DNA of 64,000 nt from Ginsengibacter hankyongi (GTDB taxonomy: Bacteria > Bacteroidota > Bacteroidia > Chitinophagales > Chitinophagaceae). How positions within the stretch are numbered: position 1 is the stretch's first letter; each line of letters begins with the position of its first letter. Under the pieces are notes generated by a model. It did no database searches. It saw nothing but the letters and a program-made list of their open reading frames with translations, and was not told where the DNA came from. Positions 8,095-15,698 of this stretch are shown here, in pieces. The translations under genes and the position numbers were made by a program. The DNA lies in assembly GCF_008710285.1 (NCBI RefSeq), contig NZ_VYQF01000001.1, forward strand, positions 1,497,501 to 1,561,500, in the 5' to 3' direction.

Positions 8095-8640
8095 TTAACG
8101 ATGTTCGGGTACAGGCAATTCAATGTTTTTATTCTTCAGTTGCAACATTGGATGAACGTCTAAGAAATTATTTATGTAATCCACGTCATCGGCGTAGCCA
8201 ATAGCTTTCCATTTATTACGCATATACTCTTTGAACTTATTGTACAACCCCTGCTCATCAGCAGTGCTTATTTTGAACGAGGAAAGCACTTTATTTTCGT
8301 AAGCTGTATTCTGTTTATAATTCCGGGTAGCTCCCATCATCTTTACAGCCTTGTCGTTAAAGTCGGCTTCAGCTTTCGCTCGATTATTACCGTATCGATC
8401 TTTAAAAACACTTAACGCGTTAGCGTGGTCAGGGTGCGTGTGGTTAGTCACTTTCGACATAAAAGCATTCGTGTCATGTTTACCGATGATTAAAGCGTTC
8501 CTGTATTCACGGTCATTGACCCCGGGATCCTCACTTTCGCGGGCAGCAAGTATATCGTGAAAAGATTTGCCGTCGTTTTTTTCAATGATTTTTTTGTACT
8601 CATTGTTTTTATCTTCTATTGATTTAACTGAAGCGTTCAT
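8095..8640 (-). CDS. Unknown 181-aa island protein
   Basis: Not recognised. A soluble, charged, largely helical protein without membrane segments; notable stretches are KSIEDKNNEYKKIIEKNDGKSFHDILAARE at the N-terminus and KFKEYMRNKWKAIGYADDVDYINNFL near the C-terminus. The frame opens at a TTG (8667), but the ATG at 8640 is preferred; this start leaves a leader between it and a -7 box at 8692-8699. It ends 12 bases before the RHH gene, so it heads a short operon with the RHH, 98-aa and DUF6046 genes. Confidence 0.55.
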   Translation of the reverse strand: MNASVKSIEDKNNEYKKIIEKNDGKSFHDILAARESEDPGVNDREYRNALIIGKHDTNAFMSKVTNHTHPDHANALSVFKDRYGNNRAKAEADFNDKAVKMMGATRNYKQNTAYENKVLSSFKISTADEQGLYNKFKEYMRNKWKAIGYADDVDYINNFLDVHPMLQLKNKNIELPVPEHR

Positions 8641-8665
8641 GTTGTAAATTTTTGTGTGATAACTC

Positions 8666-8699
8666 AATTAGCTTAATTGCTAATTACAGCACAAGGATA
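8666..8699 (-). promoter_or_regulatory. Promoter with operator-like inverted repeat
   Basis: On the minus strand a TATCCTTG box (8692-8699), one base off TAnnTTTG, has a TTG about 18 bp upstream. Just downstream lies a perfect 7-bp inverted repeat AATTAGC-N6-GCTAATT (8666-8685), where transcription would start. A repressor bound there would block the operon. Confidence 0.4.
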
Positions 8700-9047
8700 G
8701 AGCTATTTGAAGCGCAAGAAGGAATTATAAGTTACAAATTTTTGGAAAAAAAAGGGCCATGTAAAAACACGGCCCGTACGTTAAATGCCAAATGAATGGC
8801 AATATAAAAATAATTTAATTTAACACTAAATAGATTGATTAAACCACAGGGGACAAATTACTTCAATCCATTTTGCAAAACTAATTTTAGTCCCAACCGC
8901 AGTTAGTTGAAGCATCCTTTTTTAACGGTTATTGTTTGCATTAATCTAATAAAAGTGGAAAAATTTGTTGGATAGGTATTTTTGATTCATATTTACATGA
9001 AGAAAGGCAATAAGAAAACATCGTAGTAATTTTACTGAAATTTTTCG
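8700..9047. other. Non-coding region between the two divergent units
   Basis: About 350 bp without a gene. It holds a minus-strand terminator (8746-8775), a small TGCCA/TGGCA hairpin beside it, and a nested inverted repeat (CTTCAA, AACTAA ... TTAGTT, GAAG; about 8860-8912). These could be parts of a minus-strand small RNA ending at the terminator. Otherwise nothing is seen. Confidence 0.35.
8746..8775 (-). terminator. Strong minus-strand intrinsic terminator
   Basis: On the minus strand a 9-bp stem GGGCCGTGT/ACATGGCCC (one G-T), loop TTTT, then eight T. No minus-strand protein gene ends just before it; it may end a small RNA or read-through from the terminase operon running antisense under the DUF6169 module. 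Confidence 0.75.
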
Positions 9048-9055
9048 TAACTTTG
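9048..9055 (+). promoter_or_regulatory. -7 box of the DUF6169 module
   Basis: TAACTTTG, an exact TAnnTTTG match, on the plus strand 170 bp upstream of the 50-aa gene. It gives the divergent module its own promoter and a long leader of about 165 nt. Confidence 0.5.
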
Positions 9056-9225
9056 ACTAGTTTTTAAATTGCAATTCGATTGAACAGCTTCCTAATATCC
9101 TTGTCATAGCTTAGTTTTATCCATACTCCTGTGCTCACCGAGTTTACCACTACGTTACTACTATTGGAATTGACTTTTAAGAATATTAACTTTATTTTTA
9201 AAATCACTTGGTTTATATATAAAAA

Positions 9226-9378
9226 ATGAAAAATAAAATAATTATATCACCTTCGAATAAAAAGGCAATTGAGCTAATTAAATCTCTCAAAGATAAGAAA
9301 GCTCAAATTCAGAAGCACTTTGCCCAAGCTGGAAAGCTTTCCTCGTTTAAGGTGGATTTCACCCACAGAGAGAAATAA
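9226..9378 (+). CDS. Small 50-aa protein coupled to the DUF6169-like gene
   Basis: A basic 50-aa frame starting MKNKIIISPSNKKAIELIKSL and ending HREK. The N-terminal strand and helix (IIISPSNKKAIELIKSLKDKKA) resemble the start of small antitoxin-like proteins, but no family is assigned. Its TAA overlaps the ATG of the next gene by one base (TAATG), so translation is coupled. It is too short for standard ORF lists. Gene size, order and coupling suggest a two-component toxin-antitoxin or defence pair; this is inference. Confidence 0.6.
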   Translation: MKNKIIISPSNKKAIELIKSLKDKKAQIQKHFAQAGKLSSFKVDFTHREK

Positions 9379-9941
9379 TGTTACCGGTCGTAAAAGACTT
9401 TTATTCCCATTCATTCGATACTGAAGAAGATATTACAGTTGCTTGGTTTCAAACAAAAACTGATACTGTTTACAGGGCGTATTTTTATCCATTAAAAGAC
9501 TACTTAGATATTGTAAAGTCGGGCACAATCCTTTTTGAAAAAGGATTTTTTTTTGGTTTTACAAAAGTAGGTGACAATGAAGATAAGAAAGAGGCCATGG
9601 ACTCCAAAATAAAGAACACAATTATCAATATAGTTACTGAGTTTTTTTCTGATGTGAATGACTGTGTATTGATTTTCCATTGCGACAATGGTGATAATAA
9701 GAAAAAACTCCGAAACAAAAGGTTTGACGAATGGTTTGCAAACTCGAGTATCGAAAATTCTTATTTAAAATATGATGAAACGGTAATAAGTTTTGAAATT
9801 GGCCCTAATGGGCAAGTTATTGAAGATACTGAATACCTCAGCTTAATTATCCATTCAGGCAATCCCGTAATAGAGCAAGCCGTCCAGGAATTTCAAAAAA
9901 TAAAGGATCAACTCATATTAAACAAGTCTAATGGAGATTAA
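9378..9941 (+). CDS. DUF6169-like protein
   Basis: A 187-aa protein with features I associate with the DUF6169 family of Bacteroidota: an N-terminal Y-x-F-type beta segment (KDFYSHSFDTEEDITVAWFQTKTDTVYRAYFYP), then DSKIKNTIINIVTEFFSDVNDCVLIFHCDNGD followed by KLRNKRFDEWFAN. The family has no known function. It is the only protein-coding unit of the island read rightward, with its own promoter and a coupled 50-aa upstream gene. That is typical of accessory cargo. Its stop codon lies 2 bases before an arm-type repeat pair (9944-9963). Confidence 0.6.
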   Translation: MLPVVKDFYSHSFDTEEDITVAWFQTKTDTVYRAYFYPLKDYLDIVKSGTILFEKGFFFGFTKVGDNEDKKEAMDSKIKNTIINIVTEFFSDVNDCVLIFHCDNGDNKKKLRNKRFDEWFANSSIENSYLKYDETVISFEIGPNGQVIEDTEYLSLIIHSGNPVIEQAVQEFQKIKDQLILNKSNGD

Positions 9942-9943
9942 AA

Positions 9944-9963
9944 TTGCTACCAAATTTGCTACC
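9944..9963 (-). repeat. Internal arm-type repeat pair A
   Basis: Reads GGTAGCAA-ATTT-GGTAGCAA on the minus strand, identical to the right-end pair at 18183-18202. It lies exactly 56 bp from the core-like sequence at 10020-10042. Confidence 0.7.
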
Positions 9964-10019
9964 TTATTAAATATAGCCTGCATCAATGCCTATACTCATT
10001 GATTTTTAAAAAAATATTT

Positions 10020-10042
10020 TTGGAGCAACAGCGATTTGAACC
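10020..10042 (-). repeat. Internal att-core-like sequence A
   Basis: On the minus strand it reads GGTTCAAATCGC then TGTTGCTCCA, about 15 of 23 bases identical to the attL core and like a tRNA 3' end. It begins directly after the TAA of the 168-aa gene. The distance to arm pair A equals that at attL (56 bp). Confidence 0.55.
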
Positions 10043-10549
10043 TTACTTTTTAAGTGTCGCATAGTAAGAAGAATACATGCTGATTTTTAAAAACCCTTTC
10101 TTTATCAGGATGTCTATTTCCGTTTCAGATTCGTGAATTAATTCCTTTGCAGCTAGCCAGGCTGGATGTTCATTTCTGATCTGAAACATTCTATCATAAA
10201 CAAGACAGCCGTTTACAATATCCCTTAAATGAGTCCCCCAATTTTTTATTAAGTGCTTTTTTAAACATTCGTTGGCATCGCCCTTTTCAACAACGAAACT
10301 ATTTTCAAAATCATACCAGTCTGAAAGGTTATTGATATCAGCTTCAAGCGAAGCGTCAAGTCTTAGCAGGTAAGCATCTTTCAAAGTTTCAGGACCATCT
10401 TTATAATTAAGGTTCGCCGCTTTTCTTTTTGCAGCGGCTACCAATACGAACAAGGCCCAATCAGTATCAATACTTGCAAGATATTCATTAGCCATTAATT
10501 TTATTTTTTCCATTAGCATTGAATGGATATACCCATTAAATTTTTTCAT
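10043..10549 (-). CDS. Unknown 168-aa protein after TerL
   Basis: No family recognised. A helical, soluble protein with motifs such as EYLASIDTDWALFVLVAAAKRKAANLNYKDG and HLIKNWGTHLRDIVNGCLVYDRMFQIRNEHPAWLAAKELI. It overlaps the TerL stop by 4 bases (ATGA), so it is translationally coupled to the terminase and may be a packaging partner; that is inference from position. Its stop codon abuts the internal att-like sequence A. Confidence 0.55.
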   Translation of the reverse strand: MKKFNGYIHSMLMEKIKLMANEYLASIDTDWALFVLVAAAKRKAANLNYKDGPETLKDAYLLRLDASLEADINNLSDWYDFENSFVVEKGDANECLKKHLIKNWGTHLRDIVNGCLVYDRMFQIRNEHPAWLAAKELIHESETEIDILIKKGFLKISMYSSYYATLKK

Positions 10550-11997
10550 TTGTATGCACTATTATGGTTAGAAATATTTTTTCCGTAAGTAATTAACATT
10601 GGCCGTCCACCTCTTCGGTATTTATCAAATTCTCCCGGGAAGATGGAAGTAACTGCATAATCTAAAAGGTCTGTAAAATGATGGTGTTTCTCGAACGTTG
10701 CGCCCGTGTCAGCGTCTTTAACTTTCTGTTTTAACTTAGTCCCGTCGCTTGCTTCTAAACCATACAAAAGATCATTAATCATTTTGCTACACCTGTTGCC
10801 TATTATTATTTCAATCCCCTCATATCCAGTTTCGAAAATTGTGTTTATAAAATTCCCCCTCATTACAACCGGCGGCGCTAACTTACCGTAACGCATAGAC
10901 GGAAGAAACTGCTTTAACTCCTGTTGAATGATTGTATAATCATTAAAACCCTTTTCGCTTCGTGTATCTTCGTGCACACCTGCTGGGTCTCCAGTGATCA
11001 ACATTCCAGCTGAATGATTTTGATACTTTCTTATGACTTCCCGGCAAACATTTGAAGTCGTATTGTTTGGGCTTGGCAGTTGAATTTCGTCTATCATTTT
11101 CATTTTCCTGCTCTCTATCTGGAAGATACCACAAGACACGCCGGGAAGCACATTAAAATCAAATGACAGCCATAAAGGCAATGATGGATTATACTTTGTT
11201 TCACTTACGTTTTTCCCAATAGAAAAAAGTTTATAAAATTGGCCGCCTGTGATCTTATTACCCCAACGCCCCAGGCAATAAATGGTGTAATAGTATGGAT
11301 TTGTTTTTTTAAGTTCCTGAAGAAAAGCAATAAATTCATCAGGTATATAACGGTTATCCTTATGCGTACTATGATGCGAAGTATATCGCATTTCAATAGT
11401 TTTGTTCTGGTCTATTTCTACCCGCGTTATATCGGTAAAACTTGTTTCTAGTTTATCTTCAAAAAACTTCTTCCAAAACCAATTTTGCGTGTAGTCCCCT
11501 TCCACTTCAGGATTGATTGAAAATATTTCTTGCAAGTAATTTGCTTTACTTGTTCTAATCGAAGTCGTGATCGTTATAAAATCCTTTTCTGAAATAATAT
11601 CTTCTTCATACCATGCCCCGGTGGGATCCTTAATTGATTTGAGCCGTGTGGTATCATCACAGCCCCTGGCAAGGAATTTATTTCCATTAATGCAAACGAT
11701 CTCGAGCGGACTTACTTTGAACTGAAACAAAGGATCTAGCCCTAGATCAAAAACAATATCTTTTAATGTCTGAAACTGGCTGTCCTTAATCGATATGTAC
11801 TCATTGCGAACCAGTATGTATCTAAAATACTTTTCAGTAAGGCATCTATAGATTAATTTCTTTGCTGCAAAATCGGATTTAGACGAACCACGGCCGCCCC
11901 ACAAAATTAAATACCTGTCTGTATTATCAACTAGAGGAACAAACCTTTCATTAATTAATTCATTCCATTCAGGCCATAAGATTTCATAGTCCCTCAT
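10546..11997 (-). CDS. Phage terminase large subunit
   Basis: The DNA-packaging motor: an N-terminal ATPase pumps DNA and a C-terminal RNase H-like nuclease cuts it. The 483-aa protein has Walker A LWGGRGSSKSDFAAKK (about residues 32-47), Walker B region GAWYEEDI, and nuclease-domain motifs WLSFDFNVLPG, ITGDPAGVHED and HHFTDLLDYAVTSIF, with acidic residues in place. Length is normal, so the gene looks intact. It overlaps the DUF5681-like gene upstream and the 168-aa gene downstream by 4 bases each. A TerL without portal or capsid genes is unusual for a prophage. Confidence 0.9.
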   Translation of the reverse strand: MRDYEILWPEWNELINERFVPLVDNTDRYLILWGGRGSSKSDFAAKKLIYRCLTEKYFRYILVRNEYISIKDSQFQTLKDIVFDLGLDPLFQFKVSPLEIVCINGNKFLARGCDDTTRLKSIKDPTGAWYEEDIISEKDFITITTSIRTSKANYLQEIFSINPEVEGDYTQNWFWKKFFEDKLETSFTDITRVEIDQNKTIEMRYTSHHSTHKDNRYIPDEFIAFLQELKKTNPYYYTIYCLGRWGNKITGGQFYKLFSIGKNVSETKYNPSLPLWLSFDFNVLPGVSCGIFQIESRKMKMIDEIQLPSPNNTTSNVCREVIRKYQNHSAGMLITGDPAGVHEDTRSEKGFNDYTIIQQELKQFLPSMRYGKLAPPVVMRGNFINTIFETGYEGIEIIIGNRCSKMINDLLYGLEASDGTKLKQKVKDADTGATFEKHHHFTDLLDYAVTSIFPGEFDKYRRGGRPMLITYGKNISNHNSAYK

Positions 11998-12269
11998 GTC
12001 GACTGCTTAACCTTTACTTCAATTCTCACAGGCCCATCCAGCCCGGTTAATTCTGTACGTTGCAATTTTGGCTTTACGTATTCAAATAAGGTCATGTAAG
12101 CCGTAATAAATTCTTTGCCTTCCAATTTATTCAGTTCTGCTTTAAACTTTTTCATGCCGCCTTCAACAATTGTTTGCGCGAATGTTTCAAGTATTAGTGT
12201 CTTTTTACTTTTTAATCCTGGCGGCTTGCCTGTAATGTTTCCGCTTTCTCCCTTTTTAAATTGTGCCAT
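11994..12269 (-). CDS. DUF5681-like protein, putative small terminase
   Basis: A 91-aa protein beginning MAQFKKGESGNITGKPPGLK, the basic Gly/Pro-rich start typical of DUF5681 proteins, which often precede TerL in phages and are treated as small-terminase-like. A helical middle (KTLILETFAQTIVEGGMKKFKAELNKLE) and a tail ending KVKQST follow. The stop overlaps the TerL start by 4 bases. The small terminase would choose the DNA to be packaged; in satellites it redirects packaging to satellite DNA. That function is inferred from position and N-terminal resemblance. Confidence 0.7.
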   Translation of the reverse strand: MAQFKKGESGNITGKPPGLKSKKTLILETFAQTIVEGGMKKFKAELNKLEGKEFITAYMTLFEYVKPKLQRTELTGLDGPVRIEVKVKQST

Positions 12270-12289
12270 AATTTTCCTGATTTTGCCTG

Positions 12290-12760
12290 CTATTTGCAGG
12301 TAATTGAAGTTATTTTGTTAGAGCCAATCTGAGGAATGGATAAGTTATGAAAACTGTATCCCTTTGCTTCATAAGGTGTGATGTACCTTTCAATAAAGAA
12401 GTCAATTTCCTTGGCTATTTTTACCTCACCTTTTTTGTAATGCCTGGTTAAATCATATACCTTCTTTTGCCGTAATAATGAATTGAGATTACCATCAAAA
12501 AAAATAGTCATCTCTTGCCCCGCAACTTTAGCCGGAAATCCCTGCTTTAAATTGAGAAACCAGTTTTCCGGACTCCCTTTAAAGATTAACGGCATATAAA
12601 GATTTCCGCGGTATTTAAACGATGCGTCTTTGGCTTCCAATATTAATTTCTGTACAGCTGGCAAACTGTCAATACAAAAAACATCCATTGATAATATTTT
12701 ATCAGTTTCGAAAAACGTTTTCGCGTCTGTGATTAACGATAATTCTGAAATTTTTATCAT
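12290..12760 (-). CDS. Unknown 156-aa island protein
   Basis: Not recognised. A soluble mixed alpha/beta protein with motifs such as KYRGNLYMPLIFKGSPENWFLNLKQGFP and EIDFFIERYITPYEAKGYSFHNL. It lies between the candidate origin (12785-12900) and the DUF5681-like gene, 20 bp upstream of the latter on the same strand. A role in replication or packaging choice is only suggested by this place. Confidence 0.5.
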   Translation of the reverse strand: MIKISELSLITDAKTFFETDKILSMDVFCIDSLPAVQKLILEAKDASFKYRGNLYMPLIFKGSPENWFLNLKQGFPAKVAGQEMTIFFDGNLNSLLRQKKVYDLTRHYKKGEVKIAKEIDFFIERYITPYEAKGYSFHNLSIPQIGSNKITSITCK

Positions 12761-12784
12761 TGTATTTGGGTTATTAAAGTCAGA

Positions 12785-12900
12785 GTATTAGCGGTATTAA
12801 CGTTTGTATAGTAGCATTAGGATTATATAATTATTCTTATAGGCTATTATTAATTTTTTAATTCTATACTCTCCTATACAAACGTTAATACTGCTAATAC
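12785..12900. other. Candidate replication origin (27-bp inverted repeat around AT-rich core)
   Basis: Arms 12785-12811 and 12874-12900 are reverse complements with 26 of 27 bases matching. Each holds two GTATTA-type repeats and the string AACGTTTGTATAG. Between them lie 62 very AT-rich bases. The site is 8 bp beyond the end of the VirE-type primase-helicase gene, a usual place for a satellite or plasmid-type origin. A terminator or packaging site is possible. Confidence 0.5.
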
Positions 12901-12908
12901 CGGCCCCT

Positions 12909-15239
12909 TTAAAATGGTAAATCATCCGCACCAGAAATACATTCAAACTCAGGCCTATTAATAATCACACGCTTTTCAACAACAAAATACCATGATGCAA
13001 AAACCCCTTCGATTTTTCTTTGCTTCCCTTCAATATCAATAGCTCTTAACGCTGCCGAAAGTTTATTAGGGTTTATTTTCTCTTTTGAGAAAAGTTCAAT
13101 CCTGTTTCTAATATCAGTGGCAGTCCTATAAACTCCGTTAGTATCATACTCATTTAAGGGCTTTTTGTAAAGTTGGATAACCATTTCAAACTCTGTCTGA
13201 ATCTGAGTAAACTTAGCAGTGCAACTATTTAAAAGTTTCATATCACTTCCCAGTACGTTATACTGGAATCCGTCATGGTATAAGTGATATGCTTCCATAA
13301 TATAGTCAACGGGGTTTATTCTATCTTTTCGTTCGAAGTCGATACTCAAAACCTCAATTGGAATGAACCTTCTATTGCCTGTGTGATCTCCTAATATTTG
13401 CAGGTCATTAGTTGTGCCCCCAAAAGTTGCTATACGCTTACGGCTTTCCTCAGCCTTAGCATAAGCGGCCCTCACATTAGTTCCCCCGGTAGAAAGCAAT
13501 GCTTTTATAGCTCCTTGGTCACGTTTCGATTTACCGGACATCTCATCATCATAAATAAGCCAATAACGGGAAATCGCGATATCCATGTCCCGCTTAAATG
13601 TGTCACTTGTTAGGGAAGAAAGATTTTTAATTGTGCAATATTTGCTTAATTCCTTTGGGAGAAAATTTTCAAAGAAAAAAGTTTTGCCAGTGCCCTGATC
13701 CATCCCGCAAAGAATAAGCATTAGAGGGGAAACATTTTCGTATAAGCATGCAACCATACCAACCATCCATTTTTTTCCAAAATAACGTGCGTACTCTTCC
13801 CCTACAGCATCTTCACAAATCCCGTCGCCTGTATTGGTCTTAATGCATGCGAATAATTCATCAATGGCTCCAGTAGGCCTGTAATCGACATTCTTTTTAA
13901 AAAATTCAAAAATGGGATGGTATTTATGAATGAAATTTGAATCGAGTATTTTGCCGATAGTGGTATAATCAGTTTTAGGAAATTTTTCCTTTATAGCAAG
14001 TTCAATACTGTGTATCTCATAATTAGTAAGCTCTTTATTGTCATTTTCTAACCGGTTAGTAATTTCGTTTATTCTCAGTGTGTAATTTGCTTTCAAAAAT
14101 TCTCTTATGCATTCCATGTCTGAGGTATCCTCATTAACATAGTCTTTCTCCATTACCTGGGTAACAATATCAATAGTCTGTTCCGGTGAAAAGCCAACAA
14201 ACTTTTCAAGATTATTTATTATAGTTTGGGACGAACATCCAGCCTGCTTTTGAGTGTAAGCAGCTTTTTTTATCATTGCAGTTTCCGGGGATTCAGTTGT
14301 GATCCCGGCTGCCTTGCAAATATTAAAGAAGAAGTTTATTGTAATTGCATGGTTTTTAATGTCCCGTTTCCTGTCATAGTATAAGCAAGCGTCATACTGC
14401 TTATCACACATCGCCTTATCATAATCACCAAATGCACTTATTCTATGGAAATAATCCCTCCCATCCTCTTTAAATTGATTAGCAATAGCAAATCCAACGT
14501 TTAGCCATATTCCGTATGAAGGCACAAGATCGATACCCCTTTCCTCAATTTCTTTTAGTATAACGTTTTCAAAATCACTCTTGACACCAATTGCAGGCCG
14601 TGAATTTTCTTTACGGGCTGCCGCTGTTTCGCGCTTTGGATAAAGTTTAAATACTTTGCTTTTTTCATTCAATATTAGAGACGGATCGTAAGAAACGAAC
14701 CGGGCGCGTGAAATTTCCTTGCAGCGCTCATCAACTGTTAATTTGTATTTCTCATATAAATAGATACGAAGTCCCTCGAAAGCTTCCCGATGTTTATCCG
14801 GAACGATTTTAAATATTATACAAAGGCCCGTATTCGAAATTGACACAAAGCATGCATAAACATAAGGGTCATTCCTTAGTTGCTTTTTTATCGCCTGAAT
14901 ATTGGGAACGTCATCCGCATCCATCCCGATAAAACCAGAGTGTTCAGTAATGCCAGCATTTGTGCGACTATTGCCACATCCTGAAATACAAACGATGGGA
15001 ACACCAGTTTTTTTTGCGTCTGTCCGTGCATCTTTATCTTTAATTGACCTAACCTTAAAAACATACTCTTGGTAAGTATCTCCTTGAACATTATCAAGAA
15101 AAATACCTATTGGTATGGTTACACAGCTTTTCGAATCTAAGACGTCTTTACCAAAATATAATTTTGCATCGGCTGTACCTGCGTCATGTTGAACCGCACA
15201 GGCATTTTTATTAGCGGTTTCTTGTATCTTTGGTTCCAT
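12909..15239 (-). CDS. VirE-type primase-helicase (BT4734-like N-terminal domain)
   Basis: Probable replication protein of the island, 776 aa. The N-terminal part (about residues 50-190) is BT4734-like, a primase-related fold, with HSGFIGMDADDVPN carrying the acidic pair near residue 105 and SISNTGLCIIFKI. The C-terminal part is the VirE/VapE helicase-type ATPase: Walker A CGMDQGTGKTFFF near residue 515, Walker B YWLIYDDE, sensor region GGTTNDLQILGDHTGNRRFIPIEV near residue 620. Such proteins are common in satellites and islands of Bacteroidota. Upstream is a leader with a stem-loop (15257-15284); downstream is the candidate origin. Confidence 0.85.
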   Translation of the reverse strand: MEPKIQETANKNACAVQHDAGTADAKLYFGKDVLDSKSCVTIPIGIFLDNVQGDTYQEYVFKVRSIKDKDARTDAKKTGVPIVCISGCGNSRTNAGITEHSGFIGMDADDVPNIQAIKKQLRNDPYVYACFVSISNTGLCIIFKIVPDKHREAFEGLRIYLYEKYKLTVDERCKEISRARFVSYDPSLILNEKSKVFKLYPKRETAAARKENSRPAIGVKSDFENVILKEIEERGIDLVPSYGIWLNVGFAIANQFKEDGRDYFHRISAFGDYDKAMCDKQYDACLYYDRKRDIKNHAITINFFFNICKAAGITTESPETAMIKKAAYTQKQAGCSSQTIINNLEKFVGFSPEQTIDIVTQVMEKDYVNEDTSDMECIREFLKANYTLRINEITNRLENDNKELTNYEIHSIELAIKEKFPKTDYTTIGKILDSNFIHKYHPIFEFFKKNVDYRPTGAIDELFACIKTNTGDGICEDAVGEEYARYFGKKWMVGMVACLYENVSPLMLILCGMDQGTGKTFFFENFLPKELSKYCTIKNLSSLTSDTFKRDMDIAISRYWLIYDDEMSGKSKRDQGAIKALLSTGGTNVRAAYAKAEESRKRIATFGGTTNDLQILGDHTGNRRFIPIEVLSIDFERKDRINPVDYIMEAYHLYHDGFQYNVLGSDMKLLNSCTAKFTQIQTEFEMVIQLYKKPLNEYDTNGVYRTATDIRNRIELFSKEKINPNKLSAALRAIDIEGKQRKIEGVFASWYFVVEKRVIINRPEFECISGADDLPF

Positions 15240-15256
15240 TTCGGTTATACATTTTT

Positions 15257-15284
15257 AAGCCTGTCAGCTCGTAACTACAGGCTT
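15257..15284 (-). promoter_or_regulatory. Leader stem-loop of the primase-helicase gene
   Basis: Stem AAGCCTGT/ACAGGCTT, 12-base loop, 17 bp upstream of the start codon. On the minus strand no T run follows, so it is not a normal terminator for this gene; it might affect translation. On the plus strand it is followed by TTTTATAT. Confidence 0.35.
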
Positions 15285-15305
15285 TTATATTGGATTTGTT
15301 CTCAA

Positions 15306-15325
15306 TTGCTACCTTTTTTGCTACA
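15306..15325 (-). repeat. Internal arm-type repeat pair B
   Basis: Reads TGTAGCAA-AAAA-GGTAGCAA on the minus strand, one mismatch to the left-end pair. It lies exactly 56 bp from the core-like sequence at 15382-15404. Confidence 0.65.
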
Positions 15326-15381
15326 CGGATTATTCATTATGTAAAAATTAGTTGGTAATCATTTTGTTAAGGTTTCATTTC

Positions 15382-15404
15382 ATAGAGACAATTGGATTTG
15401 AACT
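15382..15404 (-). repeat. Internal att-core-like sequence B
   Basis: On the minus strand it reads AGTTCAAATCC then AATTGTCTCTAT, about 15 of 23 bases matching the attL core including GTCTC. It starts directly after the TGA of the HTH gene, the same geometry as sequence A. Confidence 0.5.
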
Positions 15405-15698
15405 TCACTTTTTTTTATTTTTATACTTCGTGTCTTCGAGCGCCTTCATTACCTCCGGGATATTAAACCTAACGTGTGTGCCTACCAGAAAAAAAGGAAT
15501 CTTCCCTTTCTTTCTCAAGCTAAGTGCTGTTGGTTCTGTGACTCCTAAAAACTTACAAAGCTCCGCCTGGGTGACTGGCTTATCAATGCTAGTATCATTT
15601 GAATGAGTTGAGTTAGTGACAATTTCTTCACGGACTGCCTGTTTAACCAGGGCTAGCAAATCTTGTACAGGTATCTGTGAAAGAATAATGTTATCCAT
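15405..15698 (-). CDS. Helix-turn-helix protein (excisionase/AlpA-like)
   Basis: A 97-aa DNA-binding protein of the HTH_17 type: TQAELCKFLGVTEPTALSLRKKGKIPFFLVGTHVRFNIPEVMKAL (about residues 47-92) shows a winged-helix with a wing and the usual R-F/Y contact. The N-terminus (IPVQDLLALVKQAVREEI) resembles the helix found before the HTH in Bacteroidota mobile-element regulators. It overlaps the upstream HTH gene by 8 bases, so the two form one operon. Probable role: excision factor or activator of replication genes, as AlpA does in other satellites. Confidence 0.72.
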   Translation of the reverse strand: MDNIILSQIPVQDLLALVKQAVREEIVTNSTHSNDTSIDKPVTQAELCKFLGVTEPTALSLRKKGKIPFFLVGTHVRFNIPEVMKALEDTKYKNKKK

